Below, piece after piece: positions 1 through 10,338 of a DNA stretch of 64,000 nucleotides. This DNA is from an uncultured Pelagibacteraceae bacterium (GTDB lineage Bacteria > Pseudomonadota > Alphaproteobacteria > Pelagibacterales > Pelagibacteraceae): NCBI GenBank assembly GCA_902603305.1, contig CACKUI010000002.1, forward strand, positions 17,543 to 81,542. The letters are read 5' to 3'. Numbering within the stretch: the stretch's first letter is position 1; each line of letters begins with the position of its first letter. A program made the position numbers and the translations under genes. Below the pieces are notes generated by a model. The model did no database searches. It saw only the letters and a list, made by a program, of their open reading frames with translations, and was not told the DNA's origin.

Positions 1-1328
1 ATTTTTTTATCTAGTAGTCCAAATAATGTGTTTTGATTACTATTTTGAACTTTTACTCTTACAACTTTACCAATAAGATTTTCATTTCCATCAAAAATTA
101 CAGGAGAAATATATTTATTTCTTCCAAATAATTTATTTTGTTTTTCCATTTTATTTTCTACTAGCACATCAACTATACTATTTTCTAATGATTTATTTTT
201 TTCTTTTTGATTATTAAATAATTTTTCCTGAATGATGGTAAGTCTTTCTTTAGCTAAATTTTTATCGATCATCTTTTGTGTAGATGCTTTTGTCCCTGGT
301 CTCGGACTAAAGATAAAGGAAAAAGAATTAATAAATTTTATTCTTTTAATTAGGTCTAATGTGTCCTCAAAATCCTTTTGGGTTTCTCCAGGATAACCAA
401 TGATAAAATCACTAGAAAATTCTATATCTTTATTAATTTTTTTCAGTCTTTCATAAATTTTTAAATAATCATCTACAGTGTGTTTTCTATTCATTAACTC
501 TAGCATCTTATTAGAGCCGCTTTGAATGGGTAAATGAACAAAAGGCATTAATTTATGACTTGAGGAATAACATTCAATTAGATCATCAGTCATATCCCTA
601 GGGTGTGAGGTAGTATATCTTATTCTGTCCAACTCTGAAAAATGCTCTAAATGATTTATTATATTAGAGATTCTATATTCTTTAGAATTTTCTGTATATG
701 AATAAGCATTAACATTTTGACCAAGCAATGTTATTTCTTTTGCTCCATTTTTTATTAATTGTTCTGCTTCTGACATAATTTTATTAAATGGTCTTGAATA
801 CTCAGGTCCTCTTGTGTAGGGCACCACACAAAAATGACAAAATTTATCACATCCTTCTTGAATGGTTAAAAAGGCAGATATTTTATCATTATTATTTTTA
901 ATTTTATCAAAATATCCAAACTTACTGATAGTATCAAATTCAGTTTCTTCTTGTTTTAAATTTGCAATATGATTTTTTAACAAATCATTTACTTTATGAT
1001 AAGATTGAGGTCCTAATACAATATCGATATATGGTTCTCTCTTTACCATTTCTTCATTTTCAGCCTGTGCAACACAGCCTGCAATAATCATTATTGGTTT
1101 TTTTTTATCTCTATATAATTTTTTAACTCTACCAATTTCATGATAAACTTTTTCTTTAGCTTTATCGCGTATATGACAAGTATTTAGGATATAACATTCT
1201 GCATCAGATTGATTTTCTGTTTTATAAAAACCTATTTTATTTATAGAGTCATACATCCTATTTGAATCATATTCATTCATTTGGCAACCAAAGGTCTTGA
1301 TATAAACTTTTCTCATATTTTTAGTCAT
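1..1328 (-). CDS. miaB: tRNA-2-methylthio-N6-dimethylallyladenosine synthase MiaB, 3' end cut by window edge
   Basis: Own reverse translation from ATG at 1328: MTKNMRKVYIKTFGCQMNEYDSNRM..., radical-SAM motif CDKFCHFCVVPYTRG. Not in the ORF track because it runs off the edge. Confidence 0.95.
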   Translation of the reverse strand, partial: MTKNMRKVYIKTFGCQMNEYDSNRMYDSINKIGFYKTENQSDAECYILNTCHIRDKAKEKVYHEIGRVKKLYRDKKKPIMIIAGCVAQAENEEMVKREPYIDIVLGPQSYHKVNDLLKNHIANLKQEETEFDTISKFGYFDKIKNNNDKISAFLTIQEGCDKFCHFCVVPYTRGPEYSRPFNKIMSEAEQLIKNGAKEITLLGQNVNAYSYTENSKEYRISNIINHLEHFSELDRIRYTTSHPRDMTDDLIECYSSSHKLMPFVHLPIQSGSNKMLELMNRKHTVDDYLKIYERLKKINKDIEFSSDFIIGYPGETQKDFEDTLDLIKRIKFINSFSFIFSPRPGTKASTQKMIDKNLAKERLTIIQEKLFNNQKEKNKSLENSIVDVLVENKMEKQNKLFGRNKYISPVIFDGNENLIGKVVRVKVQNSNQNTLFGLLDKK

Positions 1329-1330
1329 TT

Positions 1331-1957
1331 TTAATTGGAATAGCTTGCTGAGTCTCTATCTAAGTTTGCATTGAACGAAATCGATCTTCGCTCCTCATTT
1401 GTGTCCGTAAATGGATAAACTGTATGGAGTAAATAGTTTGGAAATAAGTAAAAATCTCCTACCACAGGCTTAATAACATAAGTTGCTTTCGAAAAAAGGT
1501 TTACAGATCCATGAATTAAAGTTAATCGACCTTTATCATTATTTTTTTTTTTTTCTGAAATATTACCTAATTTCTCAGGTACTTTTAAATACCCTACACC
1601 CGAGACATGTCCAGAATGATGATGTATCGGATTATATTCGTTTTGAAATTGTCTTACTATCCAGCATTTAATTATTTCAAAAGATTTTAATTCTTTTTTT
1701 GAGTCATGCTCTAACCAGGTTTTAACTGCCCTACCCAAAAATTGCCCCCATTTTATTTCTTCCATAAATTTATTTTCTAAAAGAAATTCTTGTTTGACTT
1801 TTCCAGCTAATTGATTTGAATGATCTAATTCAGAAACTTTTTTTTCATCGAGAATAGTTTTGTCAACGTAATTATTTAAACTTTTTATTAATTCATCTGG
1901 CATTGTAATTTTTGCAATTGATGGACCAAATGGTCTAAGTATTTGTAAATCACTCAT
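1331..1957 (-). CDS. 2OG-Fe(II) oxygenase family protein
   Basis: Motifs HHHSGHVSGVGYLKVP, GDFYLFPNYLLHTVYPF and ERRSISFNAN resemble the TIGR02466-type putative 2OG-Fe(II) oxygenases. Confidence 0.75.
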   Translation of the reverse strand: MSDLQILRPFGPSIAKITMPDELIKSLNNYVDKTILDEKKVSELDHSNQLAGKVKQEFLLENKFMEEIKWGQFLGRAVKTWLEHDSKKELKSFEIIKCWIVRQFQNEYNPIHHHSGHVSGVGYLKVPEKLGNISEKKKNNDKGRLTLIHGSVNLFSKATYVIKPVVGDFYLFPNYLLHTVYPFTDTNEERRSISFNANLDRDSASYSN

Positions 1958-2382
1958 TTATTTTTTTTTATTCCATAAAGCTCTAATTTATGATCTACTA
2001 AATTATATCCATATTTTTCAGCAACTTTTTTTTGTAGTTTTTCTATATCTTCGTCAACAAACTCAATAATTTCTCCTGATTTTATATCGATGAGATGGTC
2101 GTGATGACTCTCAACTAATGTTTCATATCTTGCTTTTCCACCTTTAAAATCATGTTTAGTAAGTATTCCTGATTCTTCAAAAAGCTTGACAGTTCTATAA
2201 ACTGTAGCAATACTAATTTTAGAATCTAGCTTGGAAACTCTTTGATATAATTCATCAACATCTGGATGATCAGACTCTCCGTAAACTTCTTTTGACTCTG
2301 ACAAAACTTTAGCAATTATTTTTCTCTGATCAGTAAGTTTAACACCTTTTTTTAAGCAAATTTGTTCAATTGTTTCTGACAT
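1954..2382 (-). CDS. Fur/Irr-family metal-responsive transcriptional regulator
   Basis: LTDQRKIIAKVL, ISIATVYRTVKLFEESGIL and ESHHDHLIDIKSGEIIEF are Fur-family hallmarks. Confidence 0.92.
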   Translation of the reverse strand: MSETIEQICLKKGVKLTDQRKIIAKVLSESKEVYGESDHPDVDELYQRVSKLDSKISIATVYRTVKLFEESGILTKHDFKGGKARYETLVESHHDHLIDIKSGEIIEFVDEDIEKLQKKVAEKYGYNLVDHKLELYGIKKNK

Positions 2383-2391
2383 AATATTACT

Positions 2392-2769
2392 TTAACTCGA
2401 ATAAATAGCTTTTACCAAACTTTTATTTAATAGTTTTTTTTTATTGAATTTTATTAATCTACTATAATTTTTGTTTATTAAATCCTCTGATCTAAAACCA
2501 ATTAAAATCCCTTTATTAGCAAGAGATATTGCTTTTGCTATTGATAAGGAAATTCTTAAGCTCGTAAATTTTCCAGGTCCCAAATTGACATAAATTCTAT
2601 CAATATTACTTATTTCAATTTTTTTTTTATTTAAAAAATTTAAGATTAATTCCATAAATTTGTCAAAATTTTTTCTACTGTTTATATGACTCGTAGTATA
2701 TGATTGTCTATCAGCAATGATAACAAAAACAATTTTTTCATTAGCCGCATCTATTATTAAATTATTCAT
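2392..2769 (-). CDS. tsaB: Short TsaB-like protein (tRNA t6A biosynthesis), N-terminal ASKHA half only
   Basis: MNNLIIDAANEKIVF... and LGPGKFTSLRISLSIAKAISLANK match the TsaB N-terminal domain. Start refined from 2814 to ATG at 2769. Confidence 0.75.
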   Translation of the reverse strand: MNNLIIDAANEKIVFVIIADRQSYTTSHINSRKNFDKFMELILNFLNKKKIEISNIDRIYVNLGPGKFTSLRISLSIAKAISLANKGILIGFRSEDLINKNYSRLIKFNKKKLLNKSLVKAIYSS

Positions 2770-3769
2770 TTTTAATTTATTTTTTTTAAATGCTAATGCA
2801 GATACTGTAAACAATAAATATGAGCCTAATGATAAGGGAATATTAGCCTTGATGTATCATAGATTTGAGGAAAATAAGTATCCTTCAACGAATATAAAAA
2901 TTGAAGTATTTAAAAAACATATAGAAATTATCAAGGAAAATAATTTAGTTGTTTTAAATCCAAAGAACTTTGATGAAGAATTTAATCAAGTAAGTAAAGA
3001 AAAAAAAATTTTATTTACAATTGATGATGCCTTTTCTTCTTTTTATCTAAAAGCATGGCCAATTCTAAGAGAAAATAAAATTCCTTTTATTTTATTCGTT
3101 TCTACTGAGGCTGTTGGAAAAAAAGGTTATATGAGCTGGAATGAAATAATTGAAATATCGAAAGAAGATTTTGTTTTTATTGGAAATCACTCACATTCAC
3201 ACGATTATTTAGTGAAATTTAAGTTTGAAGAATTTAAAAAAGATATAATTAAATCAATAAAAAAATTTGAGGAAAATCTGGGATATAATTCAAAATTTTT
3301 TTCATATCCATTTGGTGAGTATAGTTTAGAACAAAAAAAATATATTACAAAAAATTTTGATTATGCTTTTGGACAGCATTCGGGAGTTATTGATTTAAAT
3401 AAAGATAAATTTGAATTACCTAGATTTCCAATAAATGAGAAATATGGAGACTTAGAGAGATTTAAATTTTTGATCAATCTTTTGCCAATTCAGTATAAAA
3501 ATATCATTCCAGAGGAAAAGTTTATACTGGACAGTAACAATCCTCCAGCACTCATAATAGAATTTTTTAATGGTCAGCCAAATATTGATAAAATAAATTG
3601 CTTTTCAAATGAAGGAGGTGAGTGGAAAAATTCTAAATTAAACTATAAAAAAGACAAAATTGAAGTAATTTTTACAGAGAAGTTTTTACCAAGAAGAGGT
3701 AGGATTAATTGTTCAATGCAAGATGAAGATGGATGGAGATGGCTTGGAACTCAGTTTACACTAAATTAG
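2717..3769 (+). CDS. Polysaccharide deacetylase family protein, predicted secreted
   Basis: N-terminal hydrophobic signal peptide; LALMYHRF, FTIDDAFSSF, IGNHSHSHDYL and FSYPFGEYS match the NodB homology domain. Confidence 0.85.
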   Translation: MITKTIFSLAASIIKLFIFNLFFLNANADTVNNKYEPNDKGILALMYHRFEENKYPSTNIKIEVFKKHIEIIKENNLVVLNPKNFDEEFNQVSKEKKILFTIDDAFSSFYLKAWPILRENKIPFILFVSTEAVGKKGYMSWNEIIEISKEDFVFIGNHSHSHDYLVKFKFEEFKKDIIKSIKKFEENLGYNSKFFSYPFGEYSLEQKKYITKNFDYAFGQHSGVIDLNKDKFELPRFPINEKYGDLERFKFLINLLPIQYKNIIPEEKFILDSNNPPALIIEFFNGQPNIDKINCFSNEGGEWKNSKLNYKKDKIEVIFTEKFLPRRGRINCSMQDEDGWRWLGTQFTLN

Positions 3770-4840
3770 ATTTTTCATTTTTAGACTTGTAGGTAAAATA
3801 TCTACATCATCAAAATCAGTTAAGGAATTCTGATTAATTATTTTTTTGAGAACTTCGGTATATTCTTTTCCTGTTTCTGCATATTTATCCAGAAAATTAA
3901 CAAGTTTTAAACTATCTAATTTTTGATCATTATCTCTTTGGATTGCACGTTCAATTCTAAATTTTTTATAACTAGAATGAGTATTTAAATTTCTTTGGTA
4001 AGCTCTTACCGAAGCTTTCAAAATTTTAAACTTTGCGACTTTATGTTTTTTATCTTTTTCGACTTCTAGAGGTTTAATGCCATCACCAGACCATGTCCAT
4101 TGTCCAAATAATGCATTACCTTCTTGTGCAAACCTCGAACTTCCCCAGCCAGTTTCTTTAGCTGCTTGAGCTATTGCTAGTGAAACTGGAATTTCATCCA
4201 TTCTTATTTTAAGTTTTGATAAATCATTATTTTTTACACCATACTGTTTAAATTTAACTTCAAGCCATGCTTTATCAATTGTTGAAGTATTATTTTTATT
4301 TAAAATCTCAAAAAGTTTTTTTCGATCAAATCTAATTTTAAGATTTTCCTCAATAATTAATGGTAATACAATTTTAATAAATAATTTTTTTTTTTTTTGA
4401 GGACTTTCTATATTTTTAAGTTCTTTAGGTAATTTTGTTAACTGATTGCCCACATTAACTAATTTAGTTTTTTTTACAGTATCTAAATCATATCCATTTT
4501 CTCTGAAAAGTTCCTCAATCGTTGAAGCACTTAATCTTTGAGGATCTTGATCTTCTTCATCCTTTCCAAACACATCAATATCGTCAAAAATATTCCATGA
4601 AAATCTATTATTTATGTTGTCTTTAACGATTTTATTTTTTTTATTCTGTTTTTCTAATATTTCATCAAAACTCTGTTTTGAGGAATTAAGAATAACTTGA
4701 TTTGATTTTAAATTATTTTTTATAAAACTAACAGAGCTTGGTAAAATTGAGAAAACTAAGATTATAAATAGACTTGCAAATAAAGTTTTAAAAAAATTAA
4801 GATTACTATTGACTTGTTTTTTTTTTAAAAATTTTTTCAT
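3761..4840 (-). CDS. Bax-like N-acetylglucosaminidase domain protein
   Basis: IPVSLAIAQAAKETGWGSSRFAQEGNALFGQWTW is typical of the glucosaminidase domain; N-terminal TM segment. Confidence 0.88.
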   Translation of the reverse strand: MKKFLKKKQVNSNLNFFKTLFASLFIILVFSILPSSVSFIKNNLKSNQVILNSSKQSFDEILEKQNKKNKIVKDNINNRFSWNIFDDIDVFGKDEEDQDPQRLSASTIEELFRENGYDLDTVKKTKLVNVGNQLTKLPKELKNIESPQKKKKLFIKIVLPLIIEENLKIRFDRKKLFEILNKNNTSTIDKAWLEVKFKQYGVKNNDLSKLKIRMDEIPVSLAIAQAAKETGWGSSRFAQEGNALFGQWTWSGDGIKPLEVEKDKKHKVAKFKILKASVRAYQRNLNTHSSYKKFRIERAIQRDNDQKLDSLKLVNFLDKYAETGKEYTEVLKKIINQNSLTDFDDVDILPTSLKMKNLI

Positions 4841-4876
4841 ATCTCTCTTGATTTCTTATAATTGATAGTAAAGATA

Positions 4877-5419
4877 TTATACAGCTAAAACTTCTTTAAC
4901 TTCTGGAATATAATGACAAAGAAGATTTTGGACACCTTGTTTTAAAGTCAAAGTTGAAGATGGACACCCTGAGCAGCTACCTTTTAGTATAACTGTAACT
5001 TTTCCATCCTTGAATTCCTTGAATGTTATGTCCCCTCCATCTTTTGCAACAGCAGGCCTAATTTTAGTTTCTAATATTTTTATAATTTTATTTTCAATTT
5101 GACCGTATTTTTGATTATTATCTAAATTTGTTTTTTTATTTATAATAAATTCGTTGCCTTCATCATAGAATTCATTCAAATATGAAATTATTAGATGCTT
5201 TATATTTTCCCATTTTTCATCTTGAGTTTTATTAATTGATAAAAAATTCTCACTCAAAAATATTCCAGTGACACCATTTATTGATAGAATGTTTTTTAAA
5301 AGAGGAATATTTGTTTGGTTCTCATTTAAAAATTCGTATGGTCCATCATTGGATACACTTTTACCCGGGAGAAATTTTAGAGAATTTGGGTTTGGTGTTT
5401 CTTGTGTTTGAATAAACAT
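4877..5419 (-). CDS. NifU-family Fe-S scaffold protein (Nfu)
   Basis: MFIQTQETPNPNSLKFLPG N-terminus and GSCSGCPSSTLTLKQGV CxxC motif. Confidence 0.93.
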   Translation of the reverse strand: MFIQTQETPNPNSLKFLPGKSVSNDGPYEFLNENQTNIPLLKNILSINGVTGIFLSENFLSINKTQDEKWENIKHLIISYLNEFYDEGNEFIINKKTNLDNNQKYGQIENKIIKILETKIRPAVAKDGGDITFKEFKDGKVTVILKGSCSGCPSSTLTLKQGVQNLLCHYIPEVKEVLAV

Positions 5420-5458
5420 AATATTTATATAACAATAAATTTTAAAATTTAAAGAATT

Positions 5459-6460
5459 TTAAAAACCTATTATTCTCTTCATTTCTATTATCTTTTTTTC
5501 TGCAATTTCGTCCGCTTTATTGGCACCATGTGTAAGAACTTTATTTAAATATTCTTTATCATTTAGCAATTTTTTTATCTCATCGGAGATTGGGGAAATC
5601 TTATTTGATAAAATTTCAGCTAATTGACTTTTTAGATTTGAAAAATTTTTGCCACCAAATTCATCTAGAGTTTTATCTAAAGTTTGATTTGAGATACTAG
5701 AATAGATTCCAAGAAGATTTTCCGCTTCAGGTCTACTTTTTAATTTTTCATTTTCGCTAGGTATTGGAAGAGAGTCTGTTTTGGCTTTTTTAATTTTATT
5801 TATAATTTCATCTTTGGTATCAGTTAAATTTATTCTACTCAAATCTGATGGATCTGATTTGCTCATTTTTTTTAAACCATCTTTTAAACTCATTATTCTT
5901 GAAAAATTTTTTTTTATTAAGGGCTCTGGAGCTTTAAGAAAATTATGACAATCAAAATCTTTATTAAATTTATTAGCAATATCTCTTGTTAACTCTAAAT
6001 GTTGTTTCTGATCTTCTCCAACAGGGACATGAGTAGCATCATAAAGCAATATATCACTAGCCATAAGTACAGGATAAATATAAAGACCAACAGAAGCTTT
6101 TTCTTTGTCTTTACCTGCTTTATCTTTAAATTGTGTCATTCTATTCAACCAGCCCATGGGTGATATACAGCTTAAAATCCAGGATCCCTCTGCATGTGCG
6201 TGAACTTTTGACTGATTAAAAATGATACTTTTAGTTGGATTAATACCACTAGCTATAAATGTTGCTGTAGTTTCAAGAATATTTTTCTTTAATTGATCTT
6301 TATCTTGCTTAACAGTAATTGCATGTAAATCTACAACACAAAAAATACATTCATTTTGATTATCATTATTTAATTCAACAAAATTTTTGATAGCACCAAG
6401 GTAATTACCTAAGTGAAGATTACCTGTAGGTTGAACACCAGAAAATATTTTTTTGGACAT
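5459..6460 (-). CDS. trpS: Tryptophanyl-tRNA synthetase
   Basis: FSGVQPTGNLHLGNYLGA (HIGH-type) and KKMSKSDPSD (KMSKS). Confidence 0.97.
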   Translation of the reverse strand: MSKKIFSGVQPTGNLHLGNYLGAIKNFVELNNDNQNECIFCVVDLHAITVKQDKDQLKKNILETTATFIASGINPTKSIIFNQSKVHAHAEGSWILSCISPMGWLNRMTQFKDKAGKDKEKASVGLYIYPVLMASDILLYDATHVPVGEDQKQHLELTRDIANKFNKDFDCHNFLKAPEPLIKKNFSRIMSLKDGLKKMSKSDPSDLSRINLTDTKDEIINKIKKAKTDSLPIPSENEKLKSRPEAENLLGIYSSISNQTLDKTLDEFGGKNFSNLKSQLAEILSNKISPISDEIKKLLNDKEYLNKVLTHGANKADEIAEKKIIEMKRIIGF

Positions 6461-6463
6461 CGA

Positions 6464-7993
6464 TCAATACTTTAAATTAATATCTGAAATTTTAAAGGCT
6501 TTTATAATAATAGAAAATCCGATGTATGAAACGAAAGTTAATAAAACAATCAAAACAATAAAAATAAATTTATAATTATTTACGTAGACTAATGAGCTTT
6601 CTAAAAGATTTATCAAAAAATAAAATATAAAAATTGCAATTATATTTGAGAAAATAATCTTTAATATTTGAATAATAAAATTTGAACTAAATTTAAAGTA
6701 ATTTTTATTAATTACGAAAACTAATAAAATAATTCCATTAAACCATGAGGAGATTGTAGTTGCGATTGGTATTATAATAAAACCAACCTTTGAAAAAAAC
6801 ATCAAACTAATTGTGATATTTAAAATTACAGAAATTAAAGAATACTTAAATGGTGTTTTAGTATCATTTCTTGCAAACAAAAAAGTTGAAAATATTTTGA
6901 TCAAAGAAAATGCTGGAAGCCCAAAAGAAAAATAGAATAAAGCTTTTGCAGAATTACTAACACTTACCTTATCGAAAGACCCATATCCAAATAGGGCAGA
7001 TGTTATTTGTTCTGAGCCAACTATAAGAGCAAGTGATGCTGGTAAACTTAAAAATAAACTCAATTCTAAAGCTTTATTCTGTAATTCTCTAGTTTTTAAA
7101 GAGTTATTACTTCTAATATGTCGACTAAGGTTTGGAAGGATTACAGTGCCTATAGCAATACCAGCTATTGCTAAATTTATCTGATAAATTCTATCTGCAT
7201 AATATAAATAGGAAACAGCACTTGCTTGAAATGATGCAATAATTGTTCCAACTAAGATATTTATCTGGGTTACACCTGAAGAAAATATGCTCGGTAAAAG
7301 TTTACTAAAAAAGTTTTTAATTTTATCGTTTATTTTAAAATGAAGATTTATATTTAATACAAAATATTTTTTTACAAATATTAATAAAAAAATAAATTGT
7401 AGGAGCCCAGCAAGAGTAACAGCATAAGATAAGTAATAAACCAAATAATCATTCAAATTTTCGGCATATAGCAAACAAATTATTAATAATATATTTAGAA
7501 TCATTGGTGCTGCAGCTGCAGCTGCAAATTTATTGTGTGAGTTTAAAATTGCTGAAAAAAAAGATGCAAGACTAATAAAAAATAAAAAAGGAAATGTAAT
7601 TCTAGTTAGGTCAATTGCAATATTTAATTTTTCTGTATCATTTGAAAATCCTGGTGCAATTATTTTAATAAATGCTGGCATGAATATTTCAATTATTAAT
7701 ATCGTGAAAAATAATCCTAACAATAATAAATTAAAAATTGAATTTGCAAAAGTATTTGCGTTTTTTTTTCCTCTAATGAGTTCAGAGGAATAAGAGGGAA
7801 CAAAAGCTGCGTTAAAAGTTCCCTCTGAAAATAATCTTCTAAAAGTATTTGGAATTCTAAAGGCTACAAAAAAAGCATCCGCTAAAGGTCCCGCACCAAG
7901 GTATATTGCTATGAAAAAATCTCTTATGTAACCAAGAACACGACTTAGCAAAACAAATATACTAAATGTGCTTGTTGACTTAATGAGATTCAT
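6464..7993 (-). CDS. murJ: Lipid II flippase MurJ
   Basis: LSRVLGYIRDFFIAIYLGAGPLADAFFVAFRIPNTFRRLFSEGTFNAAFVP, multi-TM. Confidence 0.97.
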   Translation of the reverse strand: MNLIKSTSTFSIFVLLSRVLGYIRDFFIAIYLGAGPLADAFFVAFRIPNTFRRLFSEGTFNAAFVPSYSSELIRGKKNANTFANSIFNLLLLGLFFTILIIEIFMPAFIKIIAPGFSNDTEKLNIAIDLTRITFPFLFFISLASFFSAILNSHNKFAAAAAAPMILNILLIICLLYAENLNDYLVYYLSYAVTLAGLLQFIFLLIFVKKYFVLNINLHFKINDKIKNFFSKLLPSIFSSGVTQINILVGTIIASFQASAVSYLYYADRIYQINLAIAGIAIGTVILPNLSRHIRSNNSLKTRELQNKALELSLFLSLPASLALIVGSEQITSALFGYGSFDKVSVSNSAKALFYFSFGLPAFSLIKIFSTFLFARNDTKTPFKYSLISVILNITISLMFFSKVGFIIIPIATTISSWFNGIILLVFVINKNYFKFSSNFIIQILKIIFSNIIAIFIFYFLINLLESSLVYVNNYKFIFIVLIVLLTFVSYIGFSIIIKAFKISDINLKY

Positions 7994-8042
7994 AAATCAT
8001 ATTAGTCTTAAATTTACCTTAATAGTATATTTAATTTGCCTA

Positions 8043-10331
8043 ATGAAAAAAAATAAAATTGAACATTATTCAGATAAAGAGGCTCTTGAATTTCATAATT
8101 CAAATAAATCTGGTAAGATTGAGATAATTTCCTCAAAACCGATGACATCAAAAAGAGACTTGGCTTTAGCTTACTCTCCAGGTGTGGCAGCTCCAGTTAA
8201 AGAAATTTTTAAAAATCCAGAGAGAGCGTATGATTATACTACCAAAGGAAATTTAGTTGCAGTGATAAGTAATGGATCTGCAATTTTAGGATTGGGTAAC
8301 TTAGGAGCAATTGCATCAAAACCTGTAATGGAAGGTAAAGCGGTATTATTTAAAAGATTTGCAGATATAGATGCTATTGATTTAGAAATTGATAGTAAAG
8401 TTCCTGAAGAAATAGTTAATAGTATAAAAAATTTTGCTGTAAGTTTTGGAGGTATTAATCTTGAGGATATTGCTGCCCCAGAGTGTTTTATAATTGAGGA
8501 AAATTTAAAAAAAATACTTGATATACCAATATTTCATGATGACCAACATGGAACAGCAATTATAACATCAGCAGCACTCATTAATTCAATACACATTACT
8601 AAAAAAATAATTTCTAAAATAAAAGTTGTTGTAAATGGTGCTGGAGCATCTGCTATGGCTTGCTCAGATCTTTTTATAAAATTAGGAGTAAAAAAACAAA
8701 ATTTAACAATGATTGATAGCAAAGGTGTAATTAGTTTAGACAGAAAAGGATTAAATAAGTGGAAATTAAAATATGCAAAAAAAACAAAAGATAGAACTCT
8801 AAGTGATGCATTAAAAAATGCAGATGTTTTTTTAGGGCTATCATCAGCAGGTATCCTAAAAAAAGAAATGATTAAAAAAATGTCAAAAAACCCAATAATA
8901 TTTGCATGCGCTAACCCAGATCCAGAAATTTTACCAGAGGAAGCTTATAAAATTAGAAAAGACGCAATTATAGCAACTGGTAGATCAGATTATGCAAACC
9001 AGGTAAATAACTTAATAGGTTTTCCTTATATATTCAGAGGAGCGCTTGATGTAAGAGCAAAAACAATAAATGAAGAAATGAAAATTTCTGCAGCTAATGC
9101 GATTGCTAAATTAGCCAGAGAAAGAGTTCCCGATGAAGTAGCTGCAGCAATGGGAGGGGATAGACCCAAATATGGTAAAGATTACATTATTCCATCTACC
9201 TTTGATCCAAGATTAATAAGTGTAATCCCAGTAGCGGTGGCAAAAGCTGCAATAAAAAGTGGAGTCGCTAGAAAAAAAATCGAAAATTTTAACTTATACT
9301 CTGATCAATTAAAACAAAGGTTAGACCCATCAGTAACTATTCTTCAAGGAATAAATTCTAAAGTTAAAAAAAATCAAAAAACTGTTGTATTTGCTGATGG
9401 TGAAGATGAAAATACACTTAAGGCTGCAATTGCATTTAAAAATAGTGGTCTAGGAACTCCAATAATTGTTGCAAAAGAGAATGTTGTTAAACAAAGGCTA
9501 AAAGAAATTGGTTATAGAGAAAACCTAGATATTAAAATCGTAAATTCTACTGATAAAAAATTGAGAGATAAATATGTAAAGTTTCTCTTTAAAAAAATGC
9601 ACAGAGATCAAGGTTTACTTGAGAGAGATTGTGACAGAATGATTAGAAATGACAGAGTTATTTGGGCATCTTGTATGGTCCAATGTGGAGATGCTGACGC
9701 AATGGTCACAGGTAACACTAGAAGATATTCCCAATCACTAGAAAAAATTAAAAAGGTTATACCCCCTAGGAAAGGAGAAATTATGTTTGGACTAAATATG
9801 GTTGTTAGTAAAGGTAAAACTGTATTTATTGGAGATACATCCGTTAACGAATACCCTTCTTCTAATGAATTAGCTGATATTGCAATTTCCTCGGCAAGAG
9901 TAGCTAGATTATTTGGATTCGATCCAAAAGTTGCATTTTTATCACATTCAACTTTTGGTCAACCTATAACCAGTAGAACAAAACATATTAGAGATGCTGT
10001 AGAGATACTGAAAAAGAGAAGAGTAGATTTTAAGTTTGATGGCGATATGCAGCCAGATGTTGCTCTTAATAATGAATACTCTGATTTATACCCGTTTTCA
10101 GAAATAGTAGGAAATGCAAACATTTTGATAATGCCTGGTCAACATAGTGCAGCAATTTCTAATAAAATTATGAAATCATTAGGAGGTGCTAAAGTTATTG
10201 GTCCATTATTAATAGGTCTTGCTCAACCTATAGAAATCGCTCCATTAAGATCTTCTACTTCCGAAATATTAGATTTAGCATCTGTTGCTGCTTATTCAGC
10301 TGGGGTAATTAAATATCAAAAAACAAAGTAA
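8043..10331 (+). CDS. maeB: NADP-dependent malic enzyme fused to phosphotransacetylase-like domain
   Basis: LALAYSPGVAAPVKEI, FHDDQHGTAI, VNGAGASAMA and C-terminal PTA-like domain. Start refined to ATG at 8043 (MKKNKIEHYSDKEALEFH). Confidence 0.96.
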   Translation: MKKNKIEHYSDKEALEFHNSNKSGKIEIISSKPMTSKRDLALAYSPGVAAPVKEIFKNPERAYDYTTKGNLVAVISNGSAILGLGNLGAIASKPVMEGKAVLFKRFADIDAIDLEIDSKVPEEIVNSIKNFAVSFGGINLEDIAAPECFIIEENLKKILDIPIFHDDQHGTAIITSAALINSIHITKKIISKIKVVVNGAGASAMACSDLFIKLGVKKQNLTMIDSKGVISLDRKGLNKWKLKYAKKTKDRTLSDALKNADVFLGLSSAGILKKEMIKKMSKNPIIFACANPDPEILPEEAYKIRKDAIIATGRSDYANQVNNLIGFPYIFRGALDVRAKTINEEMKISAANAIAKLARERVPDEVAAAMGGDRPKYGKDYIIPSTFDPRLISVIPVAVAKAAIKSGVARKKIENFNLYSDQLKQRLDPSVTILQGINSKVKKNQKTVVFADGEDENTLKAAIAFKNSGLGTPIIVAKENVVKQRLKEIGYRENLDIKIVNSTDKKLRDKYVKFLFKKMHRDQGLLERDCDRMIRNDRVIWASCMVQCGDADAMVTGNTRRYSQSLEKIKKVIPPRKGEIMFGLNMVVSKGKTVFIGDTSVNEYPSSNELADIAISSARVARLFGFDPKVAFLSHSTFGQPITSRTKHIRDAVEILKKRRVDFKFDGDMQPDVALNNEYSDLYPFSEIVGNANILIMPGQHSAAISNKIMKSLGGAKVIGPLLIGLAQPIEIAPLRSSTSEILDLASVAAYSAGVIKYQKTK

Positions 10332-10338
10332 TTTTTTA

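Noticed and set aside
7515-7532. Tandem GCTGCA repeats
   Set aside because: Lies within murJ and encodes an alanine run; ordinary coding low complexity
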